Positions 38,604 to 51,044 of a DNA stretch of 64,000 nucleotides are shown here, piece by piece. The stretch's first letter is position 1, and each line of letters opens with the position of its first letter. The translations under genes were made by a program, and so were the position numbers. The notes under the pieces were generated by a model. The model worked only from the letters and a program-made list of their open reading frames with translations. It was not told the DNA's origin and ran no database searches. Source of the DNA: Chlorops oryzae. Taxonomy: Eukaryota > Arthropoda > Insecta > Diptera > Chloropidae. The stretch lies in assembly GCA_020466095.1 (NCBI GenBank), contig CM035806.1:147213167-147277166 (forward strand), given 5' to 3'.

Positions 38604-39087
38604 CAGGGTGTTCCGTTTGTGAAGGTCAACCGGTCGGGAGCTGATAGAGGAGATTAAAACTTACAAAAAATCGTATGGGAGGAGGGGGTCGCAATTGCAT
38701 CCCTGAGGAGTTATAGGGCCTTAAAGACTTTAGGCAGTAAGTTGAGAAAAATAACTCTCTCACGATAATGGTTCATCGTAGAAAAAAAAAAAAAACTTAA
38801 ATGCAGTTTGAAAGCCAATTGTCTGTGCTTTAAGGCAAAATTAAATTGATGGAAAAAATTTGACCCATTGAGGGAAAAATAAACGGTCAAAGCGAAAAAT
38901 TCTGAAAAAAATTTCAATTTTTTTTACTTTCGAAGCCATTTTGGTATGAAAAGTGTCCAATTAAAACCCAAATTTTTTATTTTATTCAAAATGCTGGATC
39001 GATTTCCTTGAATTTGATACCCTATATGTCTAATAAATTTTTTGAAAATAAGATTAGAAAATTAAATATCTAAATGAACATCTATCA
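38604..39087 (+). mobile_element. CAGGGTGTTCCG element, copy 2, right end missing
   Basis: Starts TA|CAGGGTGTTCCG and follows the other copies (TCGTATGGGAGGAGGGGG, then CCTGAGGAGTTATA, then ATTTTATTCAAAATGCTGGA) until ATATCTAAATGAACAT. It then changes to unrelated DNA without a terminal repeat. Confidence 0.65.
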
Positions 39088-39849
39088 GACTGCGTCACAT
39101 TTCAGTCTGTGGTCGCATCACCTTCGAAACGGCTGGACCAATCACGTTCAAATTCGGCACACAGGTATATCGGGCCCCGAGGGTGATCCTCAGGCATGGT
39201 CTGGAAGACGAATCCGAATAAAAAAAAAATTCGAAATCGATAAGATTTCAATTGAAATATTAAGCTATTTCGAATTTTTTTATGGGGATCCGATTTCTAG
39301 AGCATTTCCTGCCTGAACTGAAAATGGGCGATGTCCGTCTACTGTTAGTTACTACTGTAACTTCCGTACGGAAAGGCAAGACATAATTGCGTCAATATTG
39401 TCGGCACGCTGGGTATATGAAAGTCGGGCTTGAATTGCTTATGAGTTATCTTCAAATAATCGATTCTGAGTTTAAAAACAAAAAATTTACTCTCCAGATG
39501 AAAAGTTCTCAGACCCCTTTAAAGGTTCTCAATCAATACTCTAAATGGAATCGGTCTTAAGGCAGATTTTATCTCGTCGGTGCTCGAAGACAACTATATA
39601 CATATGTATATACATAGGTATGTCCGGTCTTAGATTAGAGAATTTTTCGGCACTGAACAGAATATGCGGGAAAAAACGAAACGATTATTTGATGATCTCT
39701 CCGATATGCCTTCCTCGAACCGATATTACGGAAATCGAAGTGCATAAAAATGTTTTCGATTCTTGGAATTGTGGATTGTTAATCAATCGATTTAACAATT
39801 TTCACATCACTAATCATTTTTGAAAAAATTTAATACAAAGCCATCATAT

Positions 39850-40490
39850 CGGACATGTCTTTCAATAGCGTCACAACTCAAAATTGGTCAAATCTGGGTA
39901 AATGCAAAATATGTGTTCACAGGTCACCTGTCTGCCTACAGGGACGTAGCGAGTGGAAGAGATAAAGAGAAAAAAATATTATAAACTACTCCCTTTTGGA
40001 CCAGTTTAGAACTACACCCTAACTCGACTAGTTGTAATTAGTCTTTTTTTTTTTTTAATTTAGCGCCAAAAATCCTAGGAATTTTTCACTTTTTCTATAT
40101 ATAAATTTTCATCTAAATCGGACGTCATGAATTTTTCGGATTTTTTCGGTTTTTGGTCCGCCCACTGGCACGCCCACACATGGAGATTTTTTCGTAACTT
40201 CCGAAGTAAATAGGCGTAGAAGCTTCAAAATCGCAACATAGGTTGACCAAGGCAAATGAAATTTGTAGGGAAAAAAATTTATGTGACCCGCCCACTGCCA
40301 CGCCCACACATGGAGATTTTTTCGTAACATAGTGCGCCAATAATGTCGGGACGCTTGGTATTTCAAAGTCGGGCGCAAAAAGCAGTTGTGTCTCTCTTCG
40401 GTTATTCAAATGATCCTGGACAGCATTCGGCATAAACTGAATTAACTGAAAAGTAGCAAATTTTGAGATGTGACACTATTGAAGCGCATG
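39850..40490. mobile_element. Foldback element, about 0.64 kb
   Basis: ACATGTCTTTCAATAGCGTC at the left is mirrored by the complement near 40446-40500 (CACTATTGAAG). A 44-bp phrase containing CGCCCACTGGCACGCCCACA is repeated near 40153 and 40288. Borders approximate. Confidence 0.45.
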
Positions 40491-42031
40491 TATGACATGT
40501 GCAATATCGAAACAATGTCAGATTATTTAATTAAAGCATCTTTAAAGGACTTGTTTAAACACCGGGTCATTTTGAGCATAAATTGACTTAGAAATTATTT
40601 AATAGGAAAACCTGATATTAATTAAATAAATCAGCTTAAACGTTCAAAATCTCCTTGCATGTACAAACGGACATATGTATGGATGTATGCATGTACTTAT
40701 GTATACATATATGAATGTTATGTAAGTGTGCACGAGGGTGTGTATTGTACATGGCACGCATGAATGTGTCCTTTTATCAAGCTACAATCATAAATGTCAT
40801 GTTACATTTCGCATGCTTCAGTTCGCTTCAAAGAGAGGAGCCTTTGCTAGACGCACAACCGCATACGGTCACACATTGTGCTTCACATTTCACAATTCAC
40901 AATTCATTTCACTTCATTTCATTTCTATTCGTTTCATTTCATATGTGGATGTGTGTCCGAATGCCTTAAGTGCAATCGTCTCAAATTACTAAATTCAAAT
41001 CTATCCCAGGAGACCATTTGACAACAATTTAAGTTGCTTCCGTATAGTTTACTTAATTCTTTTTCCTTTCTACTTTTGCTCCTAATTCGGGTTCTGCTCC
41101 TAGTGCCAGTGACAGTACCAATGCCAGTGACAGTGCTTTTGCTTTTGATTTTACTTTGGAAATCGGTATTGCTCTCTCGCTCTCGCTCTCTCTCTCGCTC
41201 TCTCTCTCGAAGTTCCTGCAAATCGAATTGAATTTTGTTGTATTGGACGCTTGAATTGTTGGTTAAATAAGATTTATTATTCACAATATTTGGCTTGCCA
41301 GTTATTGTGGCTCTTGTTCTTATGGTTGACTTGTTTGCCTGCGTCCGGACTTGAAGTTCCACTACGTCCACTACGTCATTTCAAAAGTGATGTGTTTGTG
41401 CATTGACCTGACCTCTTCTGTTAACGCTTCTTGTGCTATGCCATTATACTACAATACGTATGTAGAGGTACATACATACATACATACACACACGCGTATG
41501 CTTCACCGTACTGCCATCCGTACGAGTATGGAGCGTGTTGAAGCACTTTTGCTGTGCTCTCAACTACTTTATTATGCCATATTGCATTGTTGCTTCTATG
41601 TTTGCCACAAATATACTGGAAATGGCATCGTTTATATTTTATATCAAAATTATTTTCAAATGGACTGCAAACGTCACGACAGCCGTAAACACACAATTCG
41701 TTTGCCACGTTCAAATTCAATATCATTTTGATGTATTGCAGAATATCCAAATCAAATCATATTATAGCCATCGGATAAGGCACAGCATGTGTATAGGCGA
41801 GTGTATCTTGAATGAGTCTTGAAAGTTTCATTAAAATTTTATTAAAAAATTATTCTTTTAAATATTTTTCATAAAGGAAAACACAATAGGTCTGCTCTGC
41901 ACGTACTGCACGAAACTGCCCAATTTTCATACAGTTTAAAGAAAAAAAATTGGGCCATTTGTGTGTAGTACGGGAACATATAATAAGAATTTTTTTTGTC
42001 ATTTACTATCAATACTTGTTTTTTTTTTTAG

Positions 42032-42262
42032 GCCGCAAAAGCTTGTCTGGCACGGATCACTTCCCAATGGAGAACGCTCAATTGATACGTATTGTGATGC
42101 CTGGCATTCTGGGGCTAGGGATAAATATGGCTTCGCTAGCAATTTGCTAGGGAACAAACTACTTGACCAAGAACGACATTCATGCGATAGCAAGCTAATT
42201 GTCTTATGCGTCGAAGCACTTTCACAAGATCGACGAAGGAAACGCGAAATCAATGAAGATAG
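42032..42262 (+). CDS. Mp: Mp exon: C-terminal half of endostatin plus basic linker
   Basis: 231-nt exon, codons 104-181 (partial at both ends). The acceptor follows a run of T (TTTTTTTTTAG, AG at 42030-42031). The donor is AG|GTAAGT at 42263. The exon opens with PQKLVWHGSLPNGER, then has DTYCDAW, a region ending in LLGNKLLDQERHSC, and KLIVLCVEAL. Cys125, Cys155 and Cys163 join Cys24 to give the complete set; the spacing fits the known nested disulfides (first with fourth, second with third). After the fold ends (about residue 167) there is a highly basic stretch QDRRRKREINED, longer than the short vertebrate tail. It contains an R-R-K-R sequence resembling a furin-type site. Confidence is high because conserved residues continue across both junctions. 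Confidence 0.94.
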
Positions 42263-44227
42263 GTAAGTGAATATTTGATTTTCGAATTCATTTAAATTTT
42301 TCACGCTCCCTCTCGCTTTCGCTCTCCATAAACAATATTGCTAACCAATTTTAAATTCCAATTACATGTAGAAATTGGATTAATCGAATTTTCAATTGAT
42401 CTTCATGTGTTTTATATAATTTTAAGCAACGGCCTACGCTGCGTATGAGCAACGTGCTTATGAAATGCGCACATACGACGTGGGGTCCAAGCCTACTCGG
42501 CGTATGAGTAACGAAAAAATCTCATTGAGCATTTAAGCATGGTGATTTGCCCCCGAAGCCTATTTTGACGAAGGTTTTTTTTTTATGTTTAGGTCTCTGA
42601 AAAACATTTAATTTGCGCGAATTTTTGTCTCCTATAGTCCGTGAATATCCTTGAAAAAGGGGGTTTTTTAGAGAAAATTTATAAAAAATCATATCTAATA
42701 CAATTATCAAAGATAGAATGTTCATTCAAAAGCCCATATATAGAAAATTGCTCAGAAAATATTACAAAAATATTTTTCAAGCAATTTTGCTAAAACCAAT
42801 ACATGCTCTCGTGGATAGATATTTTTTCATATCAATTTTTTTGTTGTTCCAGATATGCGACAAGCTTAAATAAAATTCACGAAAATAGATCTTTATGCCA
42901 AGATTATGTATGTTAAGTTTCAATACAACCAGCCGGGTGCAACGTTCTTAAAAATAGCAAATTAAAAAAAATGTTGCATACTTCTCGGGTATTCCTGTGT
43001 TCGATATGCATCAATATGATTTTTCCGTATTGTCAAATCAGGTGAATTTGTGTAAAAAACAACAAACAAGAATAATAAATTGCCTAATTCTACAGAAAAA
43101 CCTAACCACAGTCGAAATTTTCCCTAATTTTCCCACTGGAAAAATCTATTCCAAATGAAAAGGATTAATTCGACTGCGGCCCCAGAAAAGGATTTTAAAG
43201 CTTTGTTTTCTTTTCGATAGGTATTTTCTAAAATCACCCTAGAAAGTATTTTTAAGGTTCCTGTTACAAAGTATCCTTGAGATATCCTTGAAAGACATGT
43301 TTTGGTAATCCTTCCCCAAACGCATGTTAAAGTGCTTTGGCTTCCTTTCGCCACTTGAAGGCATACGTACGAGTAGTTAGACTAAGCTTATTACAAGTAG
43401 TTGGACTAACATGATTGCATTAAGATTAGAAGCCCGAAGTCGTTGAGTCTTCACAATATTAATGGGCATGGCCATTATTTGACCGAAGTAAATCGTAAAT
43501 ATCTGTGCCCGAAGGACTGAGATTCATGGAAAACTTCTAGCAATTTTATTAAATTTTATGAAATTTAAGTCAGCCTCTCATCGAAAACTCAACTCTGACT
43601 TCCTCACTTTCCTTTATTTCCTTCGCATTTAATTAAACAGCGTCGAATCCTTTATCAATGAAATTGAGTTTCCTTTTTACAAAATATTTACTAATTATAA
43701 GTTTATTAAATATCCTTACTCCGATTCTTTTTTTTTTTAAACTTATTAAATATTAATAATTTACTTGAAGCAATCGCAAAATCAGTTTTCGAACATTTTT
43801 CGGTTTCCCTTCAGAGGCCGAAAGCAAGAAAATAAATATTAAAAAAAAGCCACAATAAATAATTAATTTAAAAAATTGATCTTTTAAATATTCCAAAGAA
43901 TCGCTCGAGGATATTTTAAATGAAAATAATAAGAATAAAATATTCCTCGCCAAAAAATACATACATATGTATATGTACAAACAATACATAAATATTTGAA
44001 GCAAACAATTTCGTTTGATTTCCCTGATAAATTTTCCTGAAAAGCAATTGAATCTGCGGTCGTATGGAAGAGTAGCTTAAGTCGGCATAAGCGAGAAATG
44101 AGTGGATGGTTTCGGATGCCAAGCGGGCTCAATCCGTTTTTATACATCATAATTTTTAACGTTGTTTTTTGCACTTACTTTTTAGCTTATTTATATATAT
44201 TTCGAAAAGCTTTCGCTTTAGACAAAA

Positions 44228-44490
44228 CACATATCACACCCTTGCTTATAAATCGGCACAATTCAAAATTTTTTAAATAAATTTTTATATGTTCGATTGA
44301 ATTTTTCTGTATGAAACCCAAGACCTTGAGAATCGAGGCGTATATTGACTGATGCAGCAGTCGATTGAGAGTAATATAAATTTAGCAAAAATATTATTTC
44401 TCCTTAGTTTCAAGAGAGATTGCTTGATTTTCGAGAAATGCGAAATTTTGAATTGTGCCGATTTAGTAGCAAGGGTGTGATATATGTATG
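44228..44490. mobile_element. Small foldback element
   Basis: CACACCCTTGCTTATAAATC on the left and GATTTAGTAGCAAGGGTGTG on the right form inverted arms of about 45 bp, flanked by ATAT. The interior is AT-rich. Confidence 0.55.
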
Positions 44491-44889
44491 CACTTCATTT
44501 TGATCACATATTCCGAATTTTCAGTGTAAGAAGCCTTCTCCAGCTCTTTCAGAAATGGAAAACTTCATACATACATTGAAAAAAAAAATGCTTCAGAAAT
44601 GTCTCAGAAATTTTCTGAAGGGTTTTATATAAAGTTTTTCAATATCAATTTTTTTCAATATTCTGCAAAATAATGTACAATAAGACATGCATGTCTTTTA
44701 TAGTGCAAACGAAATAAGGATAAATTCAAACTTTAAAAATAATTAATTTATTAAAGAGATTATAAAAAAAAGTTATACAAAAAAAAAGAGAACTTATTGC
44801 TATTGAGAAAGAAGAGTTGTCTGTTTTCACTAATGCCATTTACAAGTTTGAAAAATATTCAAATATAGCGCGCTTAAAATTCATCATCA

Positions 44890-45320
44890 CTCCCTCAAGA
44901 CACTTAGGAGTTCCACTGCCTAATGGTATTGACAAAAAAACCGTCGAGACGAGTTGAGGTATTCAAACTTTGGTGAAATGAGGTTTTTATAACGTACTGA
45001 CCGAGATAGACGAAGCTTGGAATAGAGATAACCAGGGGTGCATGTCTTGAGCAATTTGAACAAGAAAATGCAATTTTGTTGGCTAAAGTATAATATTTTA
45101 GACTGCAATGTAGGATTCGTGTTGCGCCAATCGGATATATGTATGAGCAGTTCTACGGAGCCCAAAAGTATACCTTGTAGCACTATTAAATACAATTTGT
45201 AAAGATTGCTGCGACACTGAATCCAACGCGCAATAGACATTCTGAGAGTAGCAGATGAGAGGCAATACCAACTGTTTCACCAAATTTAACTCGTGTATCA
45301 ATTGGAGTAGCAGCTGAAAA
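44890..45320 (-). pseudogene. Decayed non-LTR retrotransposon RT C-terminal region
   Basis: The minus strand reads IVFNSATRYTFGLRRTAHTY, then after a frame change HISDWRNTNPTLQSKILYFS, a FKLLKTCTPGYLYSKLRLSR block, SVRYKNLISPKFEYLNSSRR and an RQWNS motif. This order (N-x-x-TRYIFGLR, then DWR, then TPxYLxxKL, then R-x-xNLI-x-P, then FF-x-x-x-x-x-x-WNSLP) is typical of the region following RT in Jockey/I-like elements. There are at least two frameshifts and no catalytic motif. Confidence 0.8.
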
Positions 45321-45362
45321 TCTTCTTCGATTGCGAAGAGTTAAATATATGCGACCTACTAT

Positions 45363-45917
45363 CCCAGCGGGAAATGTCCCGCGGACATTCCCGATGATGT
45401 CCTAGTGACTTCGGAGCCGGAATGCATGCTATTTCCGGTGACACTTTGTATGACATATACACAGGAGCTGACAGGGACTTCAGCGGTGACAATGTCATGC
45501 TAGGGGGTGCGATGGCGAAAAAAGCATTTGAGAGCAGCACATTGCTCTTTTCTCTCTAAATGTCAATTTATAGAAGAAACCAGTTTGATAACTTCTCTTC
45601 TGTGTCCTCCTTTCTTTGGATATATCGCAATTTTTAAAAATCTATTTTTAAAAATTTTTGTTCGCCTCAGCCAGGGATCGAATCCGCCGAATCTTCGGAT
45701 TGTGAGTCGAGAACGCATCCACTACGCCACTTTATGCTAACGTTCAACTGACGCTAAAACCTTATTTAAATTTCAATAGCCAATGAGATGCAAGCACGTG
45801 AACAGCATCCCTCCACGATGACATGTCCTCCAAAATGTCATGCATGACAATGTCACCTATATGTCATCGATGATATCACTGATGACATTGTCATGCAGGA
45901 GATAATTTTCCGCTGCG
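45363..45917. mobile_element. TIR element with CCCAGCGGGAAAT ends and tRNA-like module, copy 2 (opposite orientation)
   Basis: Starts CCCAGCGGGAAATGTCCC and ends GATAATTTTCCGCTG. It shares the GACATTGTCAT arm motifs and central blocks with 6638-7111 in reverse. It lies directly after the decayed non-LTR fragment. Confidence 0.75.
45661..45738 (-). other. tRNA-like module
   Basis: The minus strand has a good A box TGGCGTAGTGGA and a B box GGATTCGATCCC, with CTCACAATC at the anticodon position. Best preserved of the modules in this element family. Confidence 0.55.
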
Positions 45918-47252
45918 ATATGATTAGTGTCATTTCTGAAAAAAACTGGAGAAAGCCCCTAAATGAGAGTAAATTGAAAATTTACATATCGCTAAAGCGC
46001 TTAATTAAGAAATTAAAAATTCAAATATCTCAAAACAAGAAATTTCGACTTGAGCTACTCTTCCATATTTCCAAAGAAACGAAATGGAAAATCTATAATG
46101 TTATCCTTTAAATTTTACTTGAAGCTACTCGACATGAAAGTTCAAGATGAGAAAATATGTTTCGAAAATAATTTAATCAAAATTTTCCCAGCAATGTTGA
46201 ACCAACTCTCCCAACTCAGTCAGAATTTCTGCTCACATCAATTCAAGCGAAATTACCAGGATTACAAAAAGTGAACTAGTCTGTAACAAAGCCCAAGGAC
46301 ATGATCTTGTCACTCCGAAAATGCAACAAAAAAAAAAATGATTCCGTAGCAGTACCGTTTTTTTTTTAGCATTTCCTTGAAAAATACTCTTAGAAATCTC
46401 CTCTTTCATTTGAGATAGTCAGAAATTTTTATTAATTTTTTTTTTTCAGAAATAATATGCGTTTGAAACGTATTTTTTATACAAAATTGCTTAAAATTTC
46501 AAATCATTTTTGCGTTTATTGACCTATAGCGCCCAAACTCCATTGAACCGATTTCATTTCATAATTTTGCACTCCTGTCTACAGACAATTGTGATTCAAC
46601 AAAGAATTCATATCTTTAGACAATGAAAATTCGGAGAATTTATCTCGACAAAATTTTTGAAGCTACCTTAAAATCGAAAAAAAGGCTTCATTAGTCTTCA
46701 TAGAACGTAACTTAGCTTTGGTAATGTTTAATGGAGAATTCGTTCTCTAGAGTAAGAAAAGAAAAAAATATTCACTGAATACAACGAGTATTCCGAATCC
46801 AGTGATTCATTAAATGAAATTGGATGAGAGCTTAGTTACATTGTCAAAGACCTAAGCTTTTAATTTGAATCTCTTTTGTTTGAACTTCCATTGACTTCTT
46901 CATTTCATTTTGTTTCGTTGCATTCCATTTGATTCCATTCTATTCTGTTCCTTTCACTTGCCGATGTTCGATTTCTAAGCCGCTGCAAAGAAACTTTTTC
47001 ATTTATACACGCTCTTGAGAAGACTCTGAAGTGCAATTTTGCGCAGACTCCCAGACACTCAAACTCCGATAAGTCCGCCAAAGTAATAAATATGATTTTA
47101 TGAATATTTGAATTGCCCGCAGCAACCAATAAGGGCTTGTTAAAGAGCAAAGAAAAGACATTTGAGAGTGCTAAATGGCAAACTTTTTTTTTCTCAACTC
47201 TATTGAAGCCAGCCGCACTGAACTTTGAATGGAACTAAGCAAATAAAAAATA

Positions 47253-48139
47253 AGTAAGGGTGTTATAGTCAGGCAAGCCTGACAATAGAATACCCGACAC
47301 AGACACATATGTTCAAATAATTTTTAATATCAAGAGGTTTTTAAGGCCATTAGGGGCCCCATATACCGACTTTTTTTATTTTTTTATGAAAGCCGCCCCT
47401 TTGCCACGCCCACTTTTCCAATTTTTTTGAATTCTAATCGGAGGCTTAAATATATACTCGAATTCTAAGCTTCATTGAAATATTTCGAAAAAGTCCGATT
47501 TTGAGGTAGTTTTGAAATTTTTGTGACAGACCCTAGTACTGGAGGTACCCTTAATAATGGACCTACCTAGGAAATTTTTTGGAAGGATGTTAATGACTAC
47601 AAAGGAAGTATAAGTGCCAAATTTCGTTCAAGTCCCATTTGAATTTCGGGTGTAGGAGACAATTTTCCTTTCTGCCACGCCCATTTTTCTAATTTTTGTA
47701 AATCACATTAATTGGCCTAAAATATGTTCAAATGCCAAATTTCATCAAAAGATCTTGAAAAACTTCGATTTTTGAGCAGTTTTTGTGATTTTCGTAACAG
47801 ACCCTAGTACTGGAGGTACCCCTAAAAATGGTCCGATCGGGTCCATTCTCGAACTTGTTCTTACTCATGTCCCCGTGAGCACGCATACCAAATTTTGTGG
47901 AGATAGCTCAGCTCCTTCGATAAGATAACTGTATACAGACAGACAGACGGACAGACAGAGGGACAGACAGACGGACAGACAGACGGACAGACAGACGGAC
48001 ATGTCTAAATCGAATCTCCTGGTGACGCTGATCATTTCTATATATATTTTGTGGTCCATGGTCTATTTAGACCGATTCTGGGTGTTACACACAACCACAC
48101 AAACGCAATATACCCTCGACACAGAGTGTGTCGGGTATA
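47253..48139 (-). mobile_element. DINE-1/Helentron-like element, copy D, internally duplicated
   Basis: Same ends as the other copies but about 890 bp. The block with ACAGACCCTAGTACTGGAGG appears twice (about 47526 and 47799), with a diverged body between. The GTCY tract (about 47936-48000) is the longest in the window. Confidence 0.75.
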
Positions 48140-48416
48140 AAAAATCCTTTTGTCGAGCAACTTACCATATTAAGCGCCGGCTTCATCAAGCCATTCAAAG
48201 AACGTTTAAATGAAACGAATTGTTCATTTGCATTTCAAAAATCGTTTAACATTTTTTATTTTTTCAAGTTCAATTCAATTGAAAATGGAAATGATCATAA
48301 TCAAGGGAAATTGATAGGATTCATTCAATTTTGTAAATTTGAAAAAATGAAAAATTTTTCCAAATTTTTCCTTTATGCTTCAAATAGGATTGAAAGTTCG
48401 ATATTTTTCTCTTATA

Positions 48417-48905
48417 CAGGGTGTTCCGTTTGTGATGGTCAACCGGTCGGGAGCTGATAGAGGGGGTCAGAACTAACAAAAAATCGTATGGCAGGGGGGG
48501 CGGGGATCCAAAATGCACCCCTGAGGAATTATAAGGGAAAGAAAGAAATTTGCAGTTGTTTCAGAAAAAAAATTGTCACGCCTCAACGTTTGTATCCAAG
48601 ATAAAAATTTTAATGCAGTTCGACAGAGAATTGTCCGACCTTTCTAGGCGTATAAAATAGTCTTATGCTTTATTGCAGCTTCAAGGGTATTTGAGCCTTC
48701 AAAGTCAAAATTTTAAAATTTTTTAAACATTTTTTGACTTTGAGAGCCATTTTGGTATGAAAAGTGTCCCATTAACACCCAAATTTTTTATTTTATTCAA
48801 AATGCTGGATCGATTTTCTTTAATTTGGTATCCCATATGTCTAATAAATTTTTTGAAAATAAGATGATAAAATTAAATATTGACCATCACAAACGGAACA
48901 CCCTG
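48417..48905. mobile_element. CAGGGTGTTCCG element, copy 3
   Basis: TA-flanked, both ends present. It is closely similar to copy 1 but lacks part of the right interior, so the right inverted repeat is shorter (begins TTGACCATCACAAACGG). Confidence 0.75.
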
Positions 48906-49974
48906 TATATTTCTAATCTTTTTACTATGCCATTTCACAAAGGCGTGTTAAAAACGTCGGAAAATCGAAAAAATGCGACTTTTTAAAAAAAAATTAACCT
49001 TTTTTGTTTTGGATCTTGCACAACTTTTTAAGCAGTTATAAATTTCCGATTTTCCGCCTTTCCAGCATTTTTAACACCCCCGCATTATTTTATTTTTTTT
49101 TTTTTAATCGATGTTTGGTGTTTTCCCGCTTTCTGTTGATAGCTATTTGGATTTTTTTCCATACGTATTATTTTCTGCACTTTCTACTTTTCCTACAGCC
49201 ATTTTTATTTTTTTTTTTCGTTTGGTCCTTTTTTTATGATACGGAACCAAACCCTTTCATATCATGCATACTTTTAGGGCAGCATATCGAGTCTCAACAT
49301 CAAAATCCAAGACATTGTGCTGAAATCTTAAGCCAATTTTCCTTAACTCTACCCACTCAATCCATTTTTCAGTCCGCCAGATGCAAAAAATCAAAATTAA
49401 ACATGACCCAAAGCACTCAATCAATTAGTAAAGCTTAACAACATAAGCGATCCAAAGAAAAACATACATACAGACAACAATTTGTTCTTAAATTATATTC
49501 AATATGCATGAAGCAATCAATCACTAACATAACACATCTTAGCTAAAGCCTTTTTCGGCCAACGTGTGCCAACAAATTTTGATTTTCAAGCTCCCGAAAA
49601 AACAAGATCCAATCTTCCGCCATATTTTCATCCATAATTAGCTTAGCTTCCCCATTTCCATCTCGCACGCTCGTTTTCAGCTTCTTGCTGTTCTTGTAAG
49701 CCGCGTTTATTTGAAATAAGATGGACCTCCTATCAATATTGAGAAGTTCATACCGCTGTCTCGTATATACAAAATAACATAACCCTGAGAAATTGAACAA
49801 AAAAAAATTGTTTAAAAGAAAACTTGAAGCTAAAATTTTCTGCTCATGGAATGGAAATTATTCATCTTGGAAGCAAATAGTTATTGCCCTTTACTCAATC
49901 ATGTGTGCGCAAGGTTCACTCAGAGAGCCAAACAAAAAGAAGATATCAAAAAGAGATTTGCTAATGGATATCAC

Positions 49975-50218
49975 CAGGGCCCGGATTTTGTTGACTTTTA
50001 GAAATTTAAAGCATACTTTGTGGAGTAATAATTTTCTTGAACTCATATAAAGTTAAGATTCAAATCGATTTTTAACTTCAATATGAATTTTTTTGAAGTT
50101 AGAAAAGCGGTTTGAAGTTCAACTTCGCTTAACTTATTCGCAAAATGTTGATCAGAAATTTTTTTTGCCCCATAAAATATGCTTTAAATTTATAAAAGTT
50201 AACAAATTCCGAGTCCTG
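49975..50218. mobile_element. hAT-type MITE family A, copy 2
   Basis: Starts CAGGGCCCGGATTTTG and ends TTCCGAGTCCTG. The interior matches the family. The flanks GATATCAC and AAAATCGA do not match, so the target duplication is lost or the ends are rearranged. Confidence 0.8.
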
Positions 50219-50398
50219 AAAATCGACGAAATTAAAATGAAAAATACTTCAAATACTTTAGAAAAAAAAATTCGTTTTTTTTTGTTTTTGAACTCGCTCA
50301 AAATTAAAGATCAACTCCATTTCAGTCGATTCTCAGGGTCTCACAAATGCCCCACAATTTACACAATCCGAAGTTTGAAGCGACATTTGGACTCCTAC

Positions 50399-50690
50399 TC
50401 TCACCCTCTCTCTCACCCTCTCTCTCTCCCTCTCTCTCTCCCTCTCTCTCACTCTCTCTCTCACCCTCTCTCTCCCTCTCTTTCACCCTCTCTCACCCTC
50501 TCTTCTCACCCTCTCTCTTCACCCTCTCTCACCCTCTCTCACCCTCTCTCACCCTCTCTCACCCTCTCTCACCCTCTCTCACCCTCTCTCACCCTCTCTC
50601 ACCCTCTCTCACCTCTCTCACCCTCTCTCACCCTCTCATCACCCTCTCTCACCCTCTCTCACCCTCTCTCACCCTCTCTCACCCTACGAT
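50399..50690. repeat. CACCCTCTCT minisatellite
   Basis: About 290 bp of 10-bp CACCCTCTCT units with length slips, upstream of the last Mp exon. Confidence 0.9.
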
Positions 50691-50983
50691 CAAATCACAC
50701 TCTCTAAATCCCTATTCCTTCGCTCATCACTAAGGAAAAAATCAACTTATTTAATTCCATCGTAAAAATTCTGCATAATAAATAACATGCATCCGAGACT
50801 CGAACCTTTACTCTACATACCTACATAACTATTGCCGAAGTCGCGAATAAATAATCAATTTTGAAATCATATTTCGCTTCGCTTCATTTCATTTCTATCA
50901 ACTCAAATTGCATGATTAAAATGAAGAAAATGCATAAAATATATCAACAACAACAACAAAAATATACATATATATGCTTTCAG

Positions 50984-51044
50984 TCTCTTGGAATTTCACA
51001 CCGCTGAGGAGTACGAGAAGCATTTGCGACAAGTGTTGACCTGA
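50984..51044 (+). CDS. Mp: Mp terminal exon: C-terminal tail and stop
   Basis: 61-nt terminal coding part. The acceptor is TATATGCTTTCAG with AG at 50982-50983. It completes codon 181 as Ser (AG+T), then encodes LLEFHTAEEYEKHLRQVLT and a TGA at 51042-51044. The peptide is charged and looks helical. It lies outside the endostatin fold and I cannot match it to a named motif. The assignment rests on phase agreement with the preceding donor, a good acceptor, and a balanced composition in otherwise AT-rich DNA. An alternative would be that the gene ends by readthrough of the previous donor into intron sequence, giving only a short tail. The same frame continues open for 90 codons past the TGA. Confidence 0.82.

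Larger units (their letters stand above)
18640..42031 (+). other. Mp intron, about 23.4 kb, repeat-filled
   Basis: Bounded by GTAAGT at 18640 and AG at 42030-42031. Holds foldback elements, the second ATCGATA-bearing hAT-like element, a third DINE-1-like element, TA-flanked CAGGGTGTTCCG elements, a piggyBac-like element with minisatellite, CCCAGC-ended elements and a 142-bp tandem array. Stretches 20780-22490, 24940-27780, 29350-30800, 31690-33115, 35545-36150, 37765-38600 and 40500-42030 contain low-complexity DNA only (GGAGTG-like repeats 21125-21215, TGC/TGT repeats 26565-26672, GTCGAGTCGGGTAG repeats near 32065-32100, CT/GA run 41170-41212). No nested gene was recognised on either strand. 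Confidence 0.8.
42263..50983 (+). other. Mp intron, about 8.7 kb, repeat-filled
   Basis: Bounded by GTAAGT at 42263 and AG at 50982-50983. Contains a small foldback (44228-44490), a decayed non-LTR fragment, a tRNA-bearing TIR element, a long DINE-1-like copy, a CAGGGTGTTCCG element, a hAT-family MITE and a CACCCTCTCT minisatellite. Stretches 42270-44220, 45920-47250 and 48910-49970 show AT-rich DNA in which I see no gene or clear repeat. Confidence 0.8.

Noticed and set aside
50093..50733. 200-residue Ser/Pro/Leu-rich open frames before the last Mp exon
   Set aside because: Translation of a MITE end and the CACCCTCTCT minisatellite.
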